Source: Brassica napus
Lineage: Eukaryota > Streptophyta > Magnoliopsida > Brassicales > Brassicaceae
Direction of reading: 5' to 3'
Assembly: GCF_020379485.1 (NCBI RefSeq)
Contig: NC_063451.1
Location: 24,472,630-24,536,629, forward strand
DNA length: 64,000 nucleotides
This document shows, in pieces, positions 23,634 through 38,443 of the stretch. The notes under the pieces are model-generated. The model saw only the letters and a list, made by a program, of their open reading frames with translations. It did not search any database and was not told the DNA's origin. The first letter of the stretch is position 1. Each line of letters begins with the position of its first letter. The position numbers were made by a program, and so were the translations under genes.

Positions 23634-24143
23634 TTTAGTTGGAAGGAGATTGATTTTTAGTGTGTACATACAGAGTTGATGAGGCTCCCTGCACGTTCTT
23701 TTTGGACACCCTTGCAGAGGAAACAGGGAAACATATAACCAGAAGCCTGTTTCTTCTTACGTCTCTTGAAACAACAACACAGAGGAGAAAGAAAGGAAAA
23801 AGACTTTAAAGGCTCTTGAAACCATTAGTTTTAGACTTTAGTCACTAGTGGGAACTACAACAAGATTCATGTGTGGATTGGTTTCCAGTTCAACATCACA
23901 CACTAGTTTTGACATCTATTTTGAAAGTCCAAAGTACATTGAATTGAAAGAGATTATCAAAAAATTACTTACCCTTTTTCTAATCTCAGCTCTAGTGGCA
24001 TCTCTAAACCAGAAAAAATCAATTTCCTTGCAACTGTGAGGGTGTTTCATAATAAAATGGAGGAAATTATAGGGTGATAATTGCATTGACAGATCGAGCG
24101 ATCCTTATTGTTTACAATTAGATATAACTTAGACAAACAACAT
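23634..24143. other. Convergent intergenic region between JMJ16 and THA1
   Basis: The 3' ends of JMJ16 (+) and THA1 (-) face each other across about 0.5 kb, as in Arabidopsis. No separate gene was seen. The segment from about 23965 on is the one duplicated beside the copia at 2020 and 7030. Confidence 0.7.
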
Positions 24144-24953
24144 TTAAAAAGAGAGAGCATTTTCGGTTTTGCCGGTTTGGTTTAGGCTTGGTTCCTGAAT
24201 CATTTGCATTGCTTGCTGCCAAAAAAAAAAAAATCAATGCTTATAAATATCAGTGTCACTTGTTTGAGAAAGTTATAAGTACAGAGAAATATGATGAATA
24301 TTCTTACTTGTAAGCAAGACAATGTGTAATGTACATCACTTATTGTTATCTGGTGGTGTACAACCATTCTTATCCTGAAACCACATTCCAAAGTCAATAT
24401 TTATATATTAAACGTTTAAACAAATCAAATTCTGTCCATGTGAGACATACCGAGGTGAGTTTCCTGGGAGGACGAGAATGCCACACTCCGTTAGACTCTT
24501 GCGCAGTTTCTCAGCAGTAAGTCTTGATCCATCCTCCATATCCATGAATATCTGAATTTTGAGACAAATAATTAATATAATTATTGATAACACAACAAGA
24601 GTGTTGACAATGCGCACCGCACCATGTTGGTCTCCGCGGCTGCAACGTTTATTCTAATCCCTTTCATTTGATTCAACCCTTCTGCACATATTTACGTTAT
24701 TATCTGTTATATATTTCTTGTTGTGGTGAATTCTAATAGTGAATACGGTCAATGAGTGGTACGTACGTACCAGCTAACAACTTTGCCTTCTTGTGGTCAA
24801 ATTGTAGCTTTGGGAGGTTCTCTTGGAGTGCGACCAAAGCGGCTGCACACAGAACACCTATTTGTCTCATTCCTCCACCTAATGTTTTCCTCAACGTTTT
24901 CGCCTTTTCTATGAAAGTATGTGAGCCAACGATTACAGTTCCCACCGGAGCTC
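24144..24953 (-). pseudogene. THA1: THA1 copy 2, 3' half cut by Sirevirus (left contig)
   Basis: Threonine aldolase exons 24953-24771 (exon 4, incomplete), 24681-24623, 24551-24451, 24374-24308 and 24215-24144 (stop). Exon 6 ends NSPR where copy 1 has NSSG. Intron 6 lacks about 40 bp present in copy 1 (it joins tatat directly to ttaaacg), which includes the copia target site, so this copy never carried that insertion or lost the site. The Sirevirus enters exon 4 within the LGAPVG codons, just after the PLP lysine. The matching 5' exons appear only after the right-contig Sirevirus (51007-52271). Confidence 0.9.
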
Positions 24954-25454
24954 TGTAAGCTCAAGAAAAGCAGCTTGTCGGATTGAGAAACAGAGGATGT
25001 GTTATGCACAATATAGGAAGTGTGACTTGCTGTTACAAATCGGTTATGAGATGATGACGTGTCAATATCTCATTGGTTCCAAGATGTTACTTTGGCGTGA
25101 AGCAAAGAAGATTTGGAAGATTTGGGCTTATCACAATATTTAGGCAACTAGGATATTGTGTTAAGGGTATATAACCTGATTACTTTGTGGATATCGTCGT
25201 TAGCCGTTTATTGATTGAAAAGCTAGAGCAAGAGGTTTGTTCTTGAGAGCTTAAGAAAGACGAGTACTTGAAGGTGTAGCTCGTGCTTTCTGTTTTGATA
25301 GATTAGGAATTGGTCCGTCTCTAGTCGTGTGTGACTGAGAGTAATTCGGATTAAACAGATCTAGGAAGATTGTTTAACAGATTTCTAATATACAAGAAAG
25401 CGTTCTTGGTATCTTGTGTTTTAGTTCTTATATCTGGTAGTCCCTGAACTTTCA
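24954..25454 (+). repeat. 5' LTR of the Sirevirus (left contig)
   Basis: 501 bp from TGTAAGCTC to ACTTTCA. It is followed two bases later by the primer-binding site tggtatcagagc (25457-25468). Confidence 0.92.
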
Positions 25455-25522
25455 TTTGGTATCAGAGCGGGACACCTCTGTGGTATCATACACTACTAAG
25501 AGGTTGAGATCCTGCGGATTTC

Positions 25523-28500
25523 ATGGACACCATGAAGGAACTATTCGGAATTCATAAACCCATTATGCTGGACAGCTGCAACTTTGGTCATTGGAAGGCA
25601 AGGATGCGACAGTTGATCAGAGGAATTGACGAGGATGCGTGGACTGCAGTAGAAGAAGGGTGGTCTGTGCCTACGATGATGACTGATGACAAAACTCTTG
25701 CTCCAAAACCAAAGAATCAGTGGACTGATCCTGAAAAGGCAGCATCCAAATTCAACTCCAAAGCTCTTACTGCAATCTTCTCTTCAGTAGATCTGGATCA
25801 GTTCAAAATAATCCAGGGATGTGAGTCTGCTAAGGAAGCTTGGGATATTTTGACCAACCACTTTGAAGGAAATACTAGCGTGCGAAGAACAAGGATCGAT
25901 CACTTAGCTTCAAAGTTTGAAAATCTCCGCATGACTGATGATGAACCAATTGATGGATTCATATCCAAGATCAGTGAACTTGCCAGTGAAGCGTCGGTTC
26001 TTGGAAAGAAATATGATGAGAAGGTTTTGGTGAAAAAACTGTTAAGATGTCTGCCTCCACGGTTTGAAGCTTACAAGGCAGTACTGGATATAGCTGTCAA
26101 TACAGATGAAATGAAATTTGATCAATTATCTGGTATCTTGAAGGTTCATGACCTGGAGAAATCCAATCGAATTTCAAATTCTCAAAAGAGCATCGCCTTT
26201 GTATCTGACTCAAACGAACAGGACCGAGTCACAAAGATAGAAGAAAACTTGGGACTTATGGCTCGAAACTTCAACAAATTCATTAAGCGAATGGATAAAG
26301 GAGGGAACAGATCAAACTCACGATTTCAGAGGAACGACTCAGATCGAAGCAACCCTCAAAACACCAGGCAAGACTCGAAGAACTCTAAGAAGAAGGAGTT
26401 ACAATGTCATGAGTGTGAAGGGTATGGACACTTTCGCAATGAGTGTCCACTAGCTAAACGCAAAGAGCTCAAGTGTATTGACTGCAAGGGATTTGGACAC
26501 ACTCGAAGTGAATGTCCCAATAATCTGAAAAAGGACAAGTCACTTATGTGTTTCAGTGATATAGAGTCGGAGAGTGACAGCGACAGAGATGAGCTTCATC
26601 TAAACTTTATGGCACTTGTCAGCAAAGAAGAAGAACCAAAACTAGATTCAGGCGTGGAAGAGGATGAAGATGATCTCAACAACGATCTTGAATCAGAATA
26701 CAAGTCTCTGTTCGACAAGTTTGCTGAACTCAGTCATGAGAATCTACAACTACTCAAAGATAAGGCAATGCTGAAAGCTCAGGTGAATATTCTGGAATTG
26801 GAGAAACCTTCTGAACAAGCTACTGAGTTGTCTATCCTCAAGAACTCAGACCAAGAACTGCTATCGTTGAAACGAGCGATGACTGAACAAGAGAGGGTTC
26901 AAAAGCAGATTGAGCTGAAGATGAATTGTCTGAATGAGCTACTAACCAAGGAGATGGACAAGAGCAAATTACTTGAGAATCAACTCGCTGACAATCTCAA
27001 GAAAGTAAGAATGCTCACGACTGGTACAACAACTCTAGATCAACTTCTCACCATTGGTCAGTGTCCTAGCAGTAACTGGGGATTAGGTTTTCAAGGAGGC
27101 ACTTCCAAATCTGCGGAAGAAACAGTGTTCGTGAAAGGGAGTTCGAATGAAAAAGAAATTCATACCACGACGAAGGTGCAGATTAATAATCAGAAAGGAG
27201 AGAACCTAAAGAAGACTGCTACTACACGACGAGGAAACGGATGCCACTTCTGTGGAAAGCGTGGTCATAATGTCAGATTTTGTTTCTTTCGAAAAAGTCA
27301 GTATCAACGTGCATGGAGGATGAATCTTTGTTTTATGGAACCATCACTGTATGGTCATGTGTGGATAGCTAAGAAGGATCTGTACCCAAACTACAAGCAG
27401 AGAGCCTTGACTGTTGCACACAGTGAGAAGTCAGAAACACGCACCGATGCAAAGCAACCCATCATCTGCAACTTCGCAACACTATCCACTGAAACTAAGC
27501 TGGTAAGCAACGTTGCTTACACAAGTTCTGACTCTAACTCACAGTTTGATACCCCCTGGTACTTCGACAGTGGCTGCTCAAAACATATGACTGGAAATCA
27601 GGATTTCTTTGAGAAACTTGAGTTTATCAAAGGAGGCAAAGTGACCTTTGGTGATGGAGGACAAGGAAAGATACGAGGAGTTGGGGAACTGGACAGGTCT
27701 GTCTTACCTAAGCTTGTTAATGTCTTCTATGTGGATGGTCTTAAAGCAAATCTCATCAGCGTCAGTCAATTGTGTGATGAGGGGTTAGAAGTAATCTTCA
27801 ACAGCAAAGAATGTCGAGCTGTTGATGCTAAAGGGAACGTTGTTCTATGTGGAGTAAGGTCAGGAAACAACTGTTACATGTGGAAGCCGTCACATTTATG
27901 CTACTCAGCTAAGGAGTCTAAATTGGATCTGTGGCACAGGCAGCTCGGACATATGAATACTAATGGACTGACCCGACTAATTAACGCTGAAGTTGTTAGG
28001 GGAATTCCAGAACTTGAAAAACAAACCGATACAGTGTGTGGAGGGTGCTGTCAAGGTAAACAAGTGAAGGTCCAGCACAAACAGATTTCAGAGATTAGAT
28101 CCAAGGGAATACTCAAGCTAGTACACATGGATCTTATGGGACCTATTACTCCATACAGCATTGCAGGAAAAAAATACATCTTTGTCCTAGTAGATGATTT
28201 TTCCAGATATACATGGGTGGACTTCCTGAGAAATAAGTCTGACGCGTTGGAGAGCTTCCGTATCTTGGCCTTGCAACTTAAACAAGAAAAGGGTGGCATC
28301 GTGCAGATCAAGAGTGATCACGGAGGTGAATTTCAGAATGAGGAGTTTGATAAATTCTGTCACAGTCAAGGAATCAAGCATCTATATGCAGCTCCTAGAA
28401 CCCCACAGCAAAATGGAGTAGTTGAAAGGAAGAACAGAACTCTACAGGAGATGGCAAGAGCTATGCTATGTGGAAACAGTGTGCCATCCGGGTTTTGGGC

Positions 28501-30600
28501 AGAAGCTATAGCCACTGCATGCTATGTCATAAACCGAGTGTATGTCAAACCTAACACAAAGACTACTCCGTATGAAGTTTTCAGAGGGAAGACTCCGAAC
28601 CTTAGTCATATGCATGTTTTCGGTTGCCTGGTCTACATACTCAATGATAAAGACCATCTTGGTAAGTTTGATGCAAAAAGTGATGTAGGTATGTTCCTCG
28701 GATATTCAACTAACAGCTCAGCATATAGAGTGTTCAATCAGCGTACCAAATTCATTGGAGACAAAGTAAATGTCGTGTTCGACGACAGTATTGGTTTCTA
28801 TCAAGCTCGAGTCACTCATAAGATTGAGAGAGTTACACCACCAGCTGAAGCTTCCTCTGACGTAAGGGTCAAAGAAGAATCAGAAGAAGAGGATGAACAG
28901 TCTGAGGATCAGAAAGTGGATCTGAATCAAACTAAAGTGCATAAGAATCATTCTTCAGCTGATGTGATTGGTGAAGTGTTTGGTGAAAGAGTCACACGCA
29001 AGAAACATATTGATTTTCAGCAAATGGTCAAGCTTGCGTGTTTCACAGCTGAGATGAACGAACTGGAGTGTTTTGTCTCATTGATTGAACCAAAGACGCT
29101 TCAAGAAGCTCTGAACGATGAGTTTTGGACAGAATCTATGCACTTGGAGCTTGAACAGTTTGATCGATTACAAGTCTGGGAACTGGTACCACGACCTGAT
29201 GGTGTGAATATCATTGGCACTAAGTGGATTCACAAGAATAAGACCGATGAGAAAGGAAACGTGATCAGAAACAAATCCAGACTTGTGGGACAAGGTTACA
29301 CACAAATCGAAGGTGTGGATTTTGACGAGACTTTCGCGCCAGTTGCTCGACTTGAGTCAATCAGACTGCTGTTTGGAATGGCTTGCAATCTGAAGATCAA
29401 ACTTTATCAGATGGATGTGAAAAGTGCATTTCTGAATGGTGTACTACAAGAAGAAGTCTACGTCACACAACCTAAAGGTTTCGAGGATCCTCACTTTCCA
29501 GATCATGTTTACAAACTCAAGAAGGCATTGTATGGACTGAAACAGGCCCCTCGAGCATGGTATGATCGTCTGACAGTGTTCCTTACTCAGGCTGGATTTC
29601 AAAGAGGAGGAGTTGATAAAACCCTGTTCATTGGAGAGAATGGGAGAGATATCCTCATCATTCAAGTATATGTCGATGATATAATATTTGGAGGAACATC
29701 TCAGTCAATGGTTGATGAGTTCGTTAAGACGATGACTTCTGAATTCGAAATGAGCATGGTGGGAGAACTGAGTTACTTTCTTGGACTACAAGTCAAGCAG
29801 TTAGACGATGGAATCACAGTCTCACAAAGCACATATGCAAAGAATCTCATCAAAAGATTCGGTATGCAGACGAGCAAGACAACCAATACTCCGATGAGCA
29901 CAACTACAAAGCTGTCGCGAGATGAGGATGGGAAACCTGTTGATGAGAAACTGTATAGAGCCATGATAGGGAGCTTGCTGTATCTTACCGCGAGTCGACC
30001 TGACTTGTGTCTAAGTGTCGGCATTTGTGCTCGATACCAGGCTAATCCAAAAGAGTCACATATGAATGCAGTAAAACGGGTTATCAAATATGTGAAAGGT
30101 ACATTGGATTTTGGTCTTCATTACACCTTTGAAACTAACGTGAATCTTGCAGGATTTTGTGATGCTGACTGGGCAGGTTGTCTGGATGATCGTCATAGTA
30201 CTTCTGGCGGATGTTTTTTCTTGGGAACAACTTGGTGGCATGGCACAGCAAGAAACAAAATTGCGTCTCTCTCTCAACTGCTGAAGCTGAGTATATTGCT
30301 CTAGGAAGCTGTTGCACTCAATTACTTTGGATACGCCAAATGCTCGTTGATTATGGTATCATCTCTAACCCTATGCTTGTTCACTGTGATAATATGAGTG
30401 CCATAAACTTGTCTAAAAATCCGGTTCAACATTCACGCACCAAACATGTCGACATTCGACATCACTTTGTGAGAGAGTTAGTTGAGATGAAAATCGTGAT
30501 TTTGGAGCATGTATCTACTGAAAGACAACTGGCTGATCTATTCACCAAACCTCTGGACTACAACATGTTCCTCGGCCTTCGAAAGGCTTGGGAATTGTGA
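25523..30600 (+). pseudogene. Sirevirus gag-pol with a homopolymer frameshift (left contig)
   Basis: Same polyprotein as 42833-47920 up to RNase H. At about 30216-30222 a T run is one base shorter than in the other copy, so the frame ends at 30304 and the RNase H end continues in another frame (30211-30600). A second short run near 30590 (ggcttggg against ggctttggg) alters the C-terminus. A single-base difference in a T run suggests a consensus error, though a true mutation cannot be excluded. Confidence 0.88.
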
Positions 30601-31039
30601 ATCTCTGAATAAGTCATGTCAGAAGAGGAGAGCATGACAGTTGTGTATATGTGTTACTGCTTGTCGATATGCCACCACAATCACAAAACTCTGAGTCAAC
30701 AAGTTCGATTGTGCAGCTTATTTCACCTGTCTCCTTTACAGTAAAGTCATTTGATTCACTGGTGAAAGACACTCATCTTGGATCAAGATGCTACAACATT
30801 TTCGATCTGAGCATTGATCACTGTCTGGATTGAATGAGGAAACACAGCAGAGACTGAGTGAAATTTGGGTAAGAAGAGTGCCCTGGATTACTAAACAGAA
30901 AAGAAAACAAAAGGCCCTGAATGATGGACACTCGTAATGGAGCTGGAGGACACAACTTTCAGACTCTAATTTCGATCACTGTCTGGATGGGGCAGGGTTG
31001 ATGTCAACTCTGATTGGTAAAATAAAAAAAAAATGTTTT

Positions 31040-31237
31040 CTGTGACAGCTACTCGGCTGAGAAATAGCTACAGATCAAGGTTACAATAACTGTCGAGTTG
31101 GAGAGACAGACACACAAGAGGTCTACACTGTGTTTCCAGACCATACAAATGGCTATGCTGCAGAAGTTCAGGTGTGAGTGAGCTGCATGATAGGATCATG
31201 TCTGTGACAGCTACTCGGCTGAGAAACAGCTACAGAT
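31040..31237 (+). repeat. Paired 36-bp direct repeats with hairpin potential (left contig)
   Basis: Two copies (31040-31075 and 31202-31237) of a sequence starting ctgtgacagctactcgg and ending agctacagat. Each can fold, with CTGT pairing ACAG and AGCT pairing AGCT. They lie between pol and the post-pol ORF. Confidence 0.6.
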
Positions 31238-31618
31238 GTGGGTTGGTCTCACTGATTCTTTATCAAAAACTTCTTGGTGGCTGAGTACGAGTGGGAAGCA
31301 ATCTGTGTCTCTCTCCTCTGGACGCTAAAAGACATTCTGGAGTATGTCTTCTGGCAAGGTGCTTTAGTTGCTGTTTCTTTTGTGTGCTGCATTGCGTGCA
31401 AGGACATGATTACCAATCTCACAAATTCTCTTTCTCACAAACTGAGGTGCTGTTGATATTGGGTCTAATGTCTTGGGCCTAGTGCTATTGTTTCTAACGG
31501 GCTTGGTGAGTGTGATTAGGGTTATTTTTGAGGATTGTATGATGCAGCTGTCTTCAAGTGTCACATCTCTCTCTATCTATCTCTCTCGCCGGCGCACTCG
31601 ATCTCTCTCACTAGCAAC

Positions 31619-32946
31619 ATGCAACCAACAAGGAGAAGCTCGCGGCTCATGAAACTGAAGAATGTCGAGACTACTCCGATGAACCCACTTGACCTCTCTT
31701 CTGGGTCATCCTCGCGCAAGCGGAGCCGCCGTCGTGTCTCAGCTGGTGACACTGCGCCTCTACCCAAGAACGTTGAGCTTGAAGTCGAGTCTCTCTCAGA
31801 TGGGGAATCCTCAGACGACCACTCCGACGAAGCTCCGATGGCATCAGACACTCCTCCGAATCGCTCCAAGAACAGAGATTTGAGGAGAGTCGGAATGTGT
31901 ATCAAACTAAAGCTCAGTTCTATCCAGAGCTTATGCGACCTAAAAGGATGCCAATGACTGAACGGTTCTTCTCAATCAAGGCGACTGAGCGCTTCAGAGA
32001 GCTCCGAGGGCGGAATTTCATTCCTCAGCAGTCTATCTCCCTCACGGACGAGAATCTCTCTAATGTCAGAAGAATTGTGATCGGGGCAGGCCTGATTCAT
32101 ACCCTCACTGATCTCGACCCTTATCAGCCCAATGTAATCCGCGAATTCCTTGCCAATCTTCCGGAAGCTGAGGAACGAGACGATGGTGGTGTAGCGGTGT
32201 ATGTTAGAGGATCGCTTGTTGATTTCTCTCCGAGTCTGATTAATTCGATGTATTGCATTCGGGGTTTGAAGAAGATCCTAACTGGATGGATGAACGTCTT
32301 GATGAAGTTTGTGGTTTTTTCACCGATGGACGAATAAGACGAGGTGAGAACATGAGTTCGAAGTATCTCACAGCTACGAATCAGGTTCTGTACAAGCTCG
32401 TCTGCTCGCTCGAATTGGATTCCCACCAGGAACTACACCTCAATGAACCAAAGGCGACTCAGGTTCATCTACATGCTTCATCATCATGATGGATTTGACT
32501 TCGGGAAACTCGTCTATGATCAGATAATTGCAATGGCAGCGAACACTCAGACAGAGAAGACTCGGTGTATCATGTTCCCTAACTTGATTCAGCAGGTCAT
32601 CCATTTTCAGCGACTATAACTCCTGACTTGCTTCATGATGAGTTCACTGGAACACCGAAGCTTGTTGTCAAGGATGTTAAAGCTGGTCGTGGGTCTGGAG
32701 CAGACTCAAGTGCTGCCAGCCTTGAGGACGACATCAATCGCGCCATTGCGGGACTCAAAGCCATTCGAGTTCGCCTGAGGAGTAAGGGAGATGCACAGTG
32801 TTTGTCTTATTTCTACTCTATGTCTAACGAATGATTTTTCTCTAAATGTGCACCTATGCAGGGGAGACTATGAGCAACATGTTGCTCATCCAGGGGTTGA
32901 AGAAAACGATGAGCAGGATGAAGATGAGGAAGACGCGTACGCGTAG
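31619..32946 (+). pseudogene. Sirevirus post-pol ORF, frameshifted (left contig)
   Basis: Homologous to 48932-50261 but broken by small indels: a missing A near 31869, a missing T near 32259, four extra bases (ctcg) near 32405 and a missing C near 32615. Fragments of the frame match the intact copy over its full length. The indels sit mostly in short runs. Whether they are real is doubtful, given the overlap of this contig with the right one. Confidence 0.8.
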
Positions 32947-33184
32947 GATGATCATGTCTTATTGCTTAATGATACTTTAAGTTTTAATCCAGCTTGTACT
33001 ATTTAAGACTCAGACTATGTGTTTCGACTATGCTTTTATCAATTCCGTGTGCAACTTATTTAAAAATATGTTCTCAGTTGATGATCACTGGTTGAGTAGT
33101 TTCTTTGTCTTGGATATGTGTGCTGCGTGGATGTTTACATTGCAGGTTGCATAGGTTGTCACATTCAGATAAAAAGGGGGAGAA

Positions 33185-33479
33185 TGTAAGCTCAAGAAAA
33201 GCAGCTTGTCGGATTGAGAAACAGAGGATGTGTTATGCACAATATAGGAAGTGTGACTTGCTGTTACAAGTCGGTTATGAGATGATGACGTGTCAATATC
33301 TCATTGGTTCCAAGATGTTACTTTGGCGTGAAGCAAAGAAGATTTGGAAGATTTGGGCTTATCACAATATTTAGGCAACTAGGGTATTGTGTTAAGGGTA
33401 TATAACCTGATTACTTTGTGGATATCGTCGTTAGCCGTTTATTGATTGAAAAGCTAGAGCAAGAGGTTTGTTCTTGAGA
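33185..33479 (+). repeat. Partial 3' LTR of the Sirevirus at the contig end
   Basis: The first 295 bp of the 501-bp LTR, after the purine tract aaaaagggggag; the sequence stops at the N run. Confidence 0.9.
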
Positions 33480-33579
33480 NNNNNNNNNNNNNNNNNNNNN
33501 NNNNNNNNNNNNNNNNNNNNNNNNNNNNNNNNNNNNNNNNNNNNNNNNNNNNNNNNNNNNNNNNNNNNNNNNNNNNNNN
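33480..33579. other. Assembly gap of exactly 100 N
   Basis: A run of 100 ambiguous bases, a conventional placeholder for a gap of unknown size between scaffolded contigs. The flanking sequences overlap each other by 17.2 kb, so the true gap is likely negative. Confidence 0.98.
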
Positions 33580-34839
<1,260 letters not shown>

Positions 34840-34975
34840 TAGATATTTGATGACCTGAATCAAAACTTTGTGTTCTACAATCACATAGGACCTGATGTTA
34901 TGTCCTCCACTGACTTGCACCTGATTTAAAGTCATTTATCTGACCTCATTGTCTCGGTGATGCTCTTTCATGTAG

Positions 34976-35299
<324 letters not shown>

Positions 35300-35368
35300 T
35301 AAATGAGTAAAGCCAAAATGTATAACTAAACCATATACATTGTACCAATAATAAACCAATATTCCCCC

Positions 35369-36496
35369 TCAAGATGGAGCATATATGTTAATGAACTCCA
35401 TCTTGCTCATAAGATGTCGGAAAGGAGAAGGGTAGAGAGGTTTTGTAAGGATGTCAGCTAGTTGATTTGATGTCCTTACATGAAGAGTTTTCACTAGGCC
35501 TTTCTTAACCCATTCTATAACAATGTGACAATCACGCTCCACATGCTTCGTTCTTTCGTGAAAGACGGCATTGTTGGCTATATGTATGGCAGCTGTGTTG
35601 TCGCAATACAAAGGTGCAGCTTCCCGAGTCTCAATCCAAAGATCTTCCATCATGTTTCGAAACCAAAGCATCTCTTTAACCGCTTCAGACATGGCACGAT
35701 ACTCAGACTCAGCGGAAGAACTAGAGACAGTGTCTTGCTTATTTGACTTCCAAGTGATGAGTGAAGAGCCAACAAAAACGCATAAACCAGATACACTCTG
35801 ACGAGTGTCAGGGCATGAACCCCAATCAGCATCCGTGAAAGCAGAGAGCTTCAAGTCTGAACAAGCTGAGTAAAAGAGACCCAAGCCAACTGTCCCTTTA
35901 AGGTAATGCAAGACCTTGTAAGCAGCATGAAGATGTGGAGCTCGCGGAGAGGAAGTGAACTGACAGAGCTTGTGGACAGCAAAAGTGATATCTGGTCGAG
36001 TAAAGGTCAGATAAAGAAGCTTTCCAACAAGTCGCCAATATACCTCCGCGTTAGGTAAGAGCTCACCATCTTCTATAGATAACTTAACACTGGGATCCAT
36101 GGGAATTGAGGAAGGCTTACAGCCAAGTAGACCAGTGTCAGTCAATAAGTCAAGCACATATTTGCGTTGACAGATGGAAATCCCTGAAGAAGACCGAGCA
36201 ATTTCCAGACCGAGGAAATATCTCAGAGTTCCTAAGTCACGTAGCTTAAAGGAGGCTTGAAGAGATTCTTTAAGGAGCGCTGTGGCTTTGTCACAACTAC
36301 TTGCGATGATGATATCGTCAACGTAGACCAAGACCAAGACCAAGGGGGAATATTTATATCCTTCCTGTGTAGGTTCAGAGAACGGCCCCCAGACGTCAAT
36401 GTGAAGTAGTTCAAATGGTTGAGAACACAGCTTAGGATGTAAATGGTAAGACAATTTCTTTTGTTTAGCACGATGACAGACTTCACAATGCATCAA
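35369..36496 (-). pseudogene. copia integrase start fused to RT/RNase H (right contig copy)
   Basis: Identical to 18060-19187: the integrase core and the N-terminal half of RT are missing by an in-frame deletion between GYKYS and VLVYVDD. Confidence 0.88.
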
Positions 36497-38443
36497 TCAT
36501 TTATTCTTTGTCTTTGAAAATCCAAGTACATCAGAGAGAAGTTCTATACGCTCAAAAGAACTGTGTCCAAAATGTTGGTGCCAAATGGAAGCATCTACAA
36601 CATTATTAGTAAAGGAAGAAGAAGAAACAGGAGCTGCAGCACTTGTATCAGCAACATCCAGGACGTACAGGTTCACAATCCGTTTACCGCTTCCAATCAT
36701 CGACCCCCTGATAGGATCCTGTATAGTAAAAGAACCAGAATCAAAGATCACTTGAGCGCCAATATCAGAAGTCAGAGAGCTGACACTCAGAAGATTGAGT
36801 CTGAATTCTGGAATAAACAGAACATTCTGCAGGGTCAAAGTAGTATCAATGATGATCTGACCGATACCACCAACCTTGAGTGTTGAACCATTTGGAAGAT
36901 TCACAAAATGATTAACAGAAGTATCAAGGTTATGGAAAGCATCACGTTCGTGAGAAACGTGGTGAGTTGCACCAGAGTCTACGATCCATGTGTGCTTATC
37001 AGTGACACACTTAGTGACACTTAGAATTCCAATAAAACTGAATGTGAAAGATGAAAAAAATATACCAGAGTGGTCAGTGGGCTGAGACACAGAAGGAGAA
37101 GCAGTACCACGATCAGGTTGAAGCTGAGAACTGAAGTAAGCAATAAAGTTCTGAATTTGGTCCTTGTTCAGCTTGCCAACGAGATTATCAAGACCAGAAA
37201 CAACTGAGGGTGAATCCTGAACGGCAACACTAGCTGCAACGACAAGAGCCTTTGGCTGCAAAGACCTATCAGTGTTTGATCTCCTTTTCTTCCAACCAAC
37301 TGGATATCCATGGAGCTTGTAACAGCGATCAATGACATGACCAATGTTTCCACAGTGAGCACAAACTGGTCCAGGTTTCCTTTGAAAAGCATTCACCGCG
37401 CCTTGTTGAGAAGCGTTTGAATCACCACCAAGTGAAGCAGACGGAGCAGAGTTAGAAGACATAGGTAGCACAGTAGGCTGAGATGTCCCATGACTAACTT
37501 GAAAGGCAGCGGGAGCGATGATAGAATTGAACTGGCGTTGGCTATCATCTTGGTCTAAGATGTTACAAATCTCCGCAAGATCAGGAAGAGGCTTTCTCAT
37601 GAGAATCTGACTACGAATGATAGAATATTTCTCATTAAGACCAGCCAAGAACTTGATGGTTCTGCCTCGTTCAATCTTAGCTTTGGCTGTACGCTGGCTG
37701 AGACAACTCGTTGTATTGCAACAGAGACAGGTTTCAGGAGGTTCTGTGCCGTCCAAGTTGTTCCAAAGGGTCTTGAGAGTAGTGTAATACCCAGAGAGAT
37801 CCATGGAGCCTTGGCGGAGATCCTGAATCTGTTGAATCAACTGAAAAGTCTGTGGTAGATTCGTCTTATGGAAACAATTATGAAGGTCAGTCCATATCTC
37901 AGTCGCATCATCAAACGACAAAATACTACCATAGATTTGAGAGGAAACCGAGTTGAGAAGCCAAGATTTTACCATGCTGTTACAACGAGACCAGATCCGA
38001 AACAGAGGAGTAGCGGAATTAGGACGAGGGAGAGACCCATCAACAAAAGTGATCTTGTTCTTCGCATCGAGAGCGATCTTCATCGCAGAGCACCACTGGG
38101 TGTAGTTTGATCCATCCAGAGTAAGGGAAGTGATCAACAACCCGGGATGATCGGCGTGATGAAGAAACAACGGCGAGTGAACACTGTCTGGATTCATCAC
38201 GACGGAAAGAGCGTACGGATCCGGAACAAGCGGGGCTGCAACGGCTTCAGAGTGTGAAGGGGAGCCTCCAGGGTTTGGATTCGAGCTACCGGCGCGTGTA
38301 GAACGACCAGAACGGCGAGAACGACGGAGAGCAACCACCATCGTATCGACGAAGCAACACGACAAAAGAAACAGAGATCGACGAAAGGTCACAAAACGGA
38401 GCTCAAAAGAAAGAGCAGAAAACGATGTTGAGCTTGTGCTCAA
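36497..38443 (-). CDS. copia gag-protease frame (right contig copy)
   Basis: Identical 648-codon frame to 19188-21134: gag core, one CCHC knuckle (CAHCGNIGHVIDRC), protease WIVDSGATHH and the pre-integrase end, closed by TGA in phase with the next frame. Confidence 0.85.
   Translation of the reverse strand: MSTSSTSFSALSFELRFVTFRRSLFLLSCCFVDTMVVALRRSRRSGRSTRAGSSNPNPGGSPSHSEAVAAPLVPDPYALSVVMNPDSVHSPLFLHHADHPGLLITSLTLDGSNYTQWCSAMKIALDAKNKITFVDGSLPRPNSATPLFRIWSRCNSMVKSWLLNSVSSQIYGSILSFDDATEIWTDLHNCFHKTNLPQTFQLIQQIQDLRQGSMDLSGYYTTLKTLWNNLDGTEPPETCLCCNTTSCLSQRTAKAKIERGRTIKFLAGLNEKYSIIRSQILMRKPLPDLAEICNILDQDDSQRQFNSIIAPAAFQVSHGTSQPTVLPMSSNSAPSASLGGDSNASQQGAVNAFQRKPGPVCAHCGNIGHVIDRCYKLHGYPVGWKKRRSNTDRSLQPKALVVAASVAVQDSPSVVSGLDNLVGKLNKDQIQNFIAYFSSQLQPDRGTASPSVSQPTDHSGIFFSSFTFSFIGILSVTKCVTDKHTWIVDSGATHHVSHERDAFHNLDTSVNHFVNLPNGSTLKVGGIGQIIIDTTLTLQNVLFIPEFRLNLLSVSSLTSDIGAQVIFDSGSFTIQDPIRGSMIGSGKRIVNLYVLDVADTSAAAPVSSSSFTNNVVDASIWHQHFGHSSFERIELLSDVLGFSKTKNK

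Larger units (their letters stand above)
24954..33479 (+). mobile_element. Sirevirus-like copia, left contig copy, truncated by the gap
   Basis: Same element as 42264-51001, cut off inside its 3' LTR by the N run. Left flank ends AGCTC, the target duplication. Contents: 5' LTR, primer-binding site, gag-pol with one frameshift, a hairpin-repeat spacer, a broken post-pol ORF and the first 295 bp of the 3' LTR. Small indels relative to the other copy break the coding regions here. Confidence 0.93.

Noticed and set aside
24752..24958. Plus-strand frame over THA1 exon 4 (also 7865-8092 and 42062-42268)
   Set aside because: Antisense to a well-supported exon with the conserved PLP-lysine block.
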